DNA of 7,947 nucleotides from Gammaproteobacteria bacterium (GTDB lineage Bacteria; Pseudomonadota; Gammaproteobacteria; Competibacterales; Competibacteraceae), in the NCBI GenBank assembly GCA_003562535.1, contig PWUP01000302.1, forward strand, positions 1 to 7,947, in the 5' to 3' direction. Each line of letters opens with the position of its first letter. The stretch's first letter is position 1. Made by a program: the position numbers and the translations under genes. The notes under the pieces are model-generated. The model did no database searches. It was not told the origin of the DNA and was given only the letters and a program-made list of their open reading frames with translations. Positions 6,604 through 7,947 of this stretch are shown here, in pieces.

Positions 6604-7947
6604 TGCCCCCTAGTTTTGTGCATTTACAACTGCATACCGAATATTCACTGGTCGATGGCATTGTTCGCATTAAGCCACTGATCCAAAAAACATTGGCCAT
6701 GCAAATACCTGCGGTGGCCATCACCGATGTCTGCAATTTATTTGCAGCGGTCAAATTCTATAAAGCCGCACTGGCGGCAGGCATTAAACCCCTAATCGGT
6801 TCCGAATTATGGGTGCAGCGTGATCAAGAACCCCCTGGCCGACTGGTGCTGCTGTGTGCCAATCATCAGGGGTATCAAAATTTAAGTCGCCTAATCAGCC
6901 GGAGTTACCGCGCCGGTCGGCAGCATGACCAGGTAATCACCGATTACGCTTGGTTGCAGGGTGCTACCGCAGGCTTGATTGCCTTATCGGGAGGGCGCGA
7001 CGGTGAAATTGGCCGCCAGTTGCTGAACCAACACGCCGATCAAGCCCGTCGTTGTCTGGATGACTGGCAGCGGTTATTCCCTGAGCGGTTTTATTTAGCC
7101 CTGAGCCGCACGGGACGATCCGGTGAGGCGAGCTATATTGATGCCGCCGTTGAACTGGCTCTGGCCAGCGATACGCCTGTCGTGGCCACCAATGATGTGC
7201 GCTTTGTGGCTGCGGAAGATTTTGAAGCCCACGAAGCGCGGGTGTGTGTGCATCAAGGCAAAATTTTAGCCGATCCCCACCGACCGCAAGACTACAGTGC
7301 CGAGCAGTATTTACGCAGCCCGGCAGAGATGGCGACCTTATTTGCCGATATTCCGGAAGCCTTAGCCAATACGGTTGAAATTGCCCGACGCTGTAATTTG
7401 CAATTTGATCTCGGTCATAGCTTATTGCCTGATTCTCCGGTGCCGGCCGGGTTAAGCACAGCACAACACCTGCAACAGCGTGCCCAACACTGTTTGGAGC
7501 AGCGCTTGGCGCAACACTATGATCCAACAGCGCCTGATTTCGCCCAACAGCGTCAGCCCTATGATGAGCGTCTGCACACCGAGTTGCAGGTGATTAACCA
7601 GATGGGCTTTCCCGGTTATTTCTTAATTGTTGCGGACTTTATCCAATGGGCCAGGGACAATCGCATTCCCGTGGGACCGGGACGGGGTTCCGGTGCCGGG
7701 TCGCTGGTGGCCTATGCGCTGGGCATTACTGATCTCGATCCCCTCGAATACGATTTACTGTTCGAGCGTTTCCTGAACCCGGAGCGGGTGTCGATGCCGG
7801 ATTTTGACATCGATTTCTGTATGGAGCGCCGCGACCGTGTGATCGACTATGTAGCCCAGCGTTATGGGCGTGAGCGAGTGGCGCAAATCGCCACTCATGG
7901 CACCATGGCTGCCAAGGCGGTGGTGCGCGATGTGGGGCGGGTGCTCG
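6603..7947 (+). CDS. dnaE: DNA polymerase III alpha subunit, N-terminal part (3' truncated by window)
   Basis: DnaE is the catalytic subunit of the replicative DNA polymerase III (C-family). From ATG 6603 the frame is open to the window end, giving 448 codons of a protein usually near 1160 residues. The N-terminus is the PHP domain (FVHLQLHTEYSLVDG, then AVAITD), the region that binds the epsilon exonuclease in E. coli. The start of the polymerase palm contains VGPGRGSGAGSLVAYALG, the FERFLNPERVSMPDFDIDF motif and THGTMAAKAVVRDVGRV. Asp400 and Asp402 match two of the three catalytic aspartates of E. coli (401 and 403); the third, near 555, lies beyond the window. The start overlaps the rnhB stop by one base. 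The order rnhB-dnaE is the common gammaproteobacterial one. The sequence is of the E. coli-like DnaE type, not the Gram-positive PolC, which carries an inserted exonuclease domain. Confidence 0.97.
   Translation, partial: MPPSFVHLQLHTEYSLVDGIVRIKPLIQKTLAMQIPAVAITDVCNLFAAVKFYKAALAAGIKPLIGSELWVQRDQEPPGRLVLLCANHQGYQNLSRLISRSYRAGRQHDQVITDYAWLQGATAGLIALSGGRDGEIGRQLLNQHADQARRCLDDWQRLFPERFYLALSRTGRSGEASYIDAAVELALASDTPVVATNDVRFVAAEDFEAHEARVCVHQGKILADPHRPQDYSAEQYLRSPAEMATLFADIPEALANTVEIARRCNLQFDLGHSLLPDSPVPAGLSTAQHLQQRAQHCLEQRLAQHYDPTAPDFAQQRQPYDERLHTELQVINQMGFPGYFLIVADFIQWARDNRIPVGPGRGSGAGSLVAYALGITDLDPLEYDLLFERFLNPERVSMPDFDIDFCMERRDRVIDYVAQRYGRERVAQIATHGTMAAKAVVRDVGRVL

Noticed and set aside
6964..7527. 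Minus-strand open frame of 187 codons
   Set aside because: It lies wholly inside the well-supported dnaE frame, has no recognisable domain and is rich in residues typical of antisense reading of a coding strand.

Overview
The window is a gene-dense, single-strand stretch from a non-enteric gammaproteobacterium, with GC content of roughly 50% judged by eye. It carries the classic envelope-biogenesis cluster in the order rseP (3' part) - bamA - skp - lpxD - fabZ - lpxA - rnhB - dnaE (5' part). That order, the LpxD/FabZ/LpxA sequences and the DnaE N-terminus (similar to what I recall of Pseudomonas-type proteins) point to Gammaproteobacteria outside the enterics. I cannot name a genus.

Layout: 1-888 is the C-terminal 295 residues of the site-2 protease RseP. 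903-3188 is BamA, the outer-membrane beta-barrel insertase. 3201-3734 is the periplasmic chaperone Skp. 3735-4781, 4778-5245 and 5242-6012 are LpxD, FabZ and LpxA, which share a 3-hydroxyacyl-ACP pool between lipid A and fatty acid synthesis. 6019-6603 is RNase HII, and 6603-7947 is the first 448 codons of the DNA polymerase III alpha subunit, which runs off the end. All genes read left to right. Junctions are overlaps or gaps of 14 nt or less (skp-lpxD abut, lpxD-fabZ and fabZ-lpxA overlap by 4 nt, rnhB-dnaE share one base). No stretch of 300 bases lacks a gene, and I see no terminator or convincing promoter inside the window, so this is probably one transcription unit with translational coupling.

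The genes make sense together. RseP controls the sigma-E envelope stress response, BamA and Skp build outer-membrane proteins, and LpxA/LpxD make the acylated UDP-sugar precursors of lipid A. FabZ competes for the LpxA/LpxD acyl donor by dehydrating it. RnhB and DnaE are the usual housekeeping neighbours.

I find no undescribed system. The main departure is that lpxB, which normally lies between lpxA and rnhB, is absent, with only 6 nt between the two genes. Second-tier points are unusual residues in the acyl-chain rulers and active site of LpxA and LpxD, a perfect 10-bp inverted repeat at the Skp signal-cleavage codons, and three same-strand copies of the E. coli Chi octamer.
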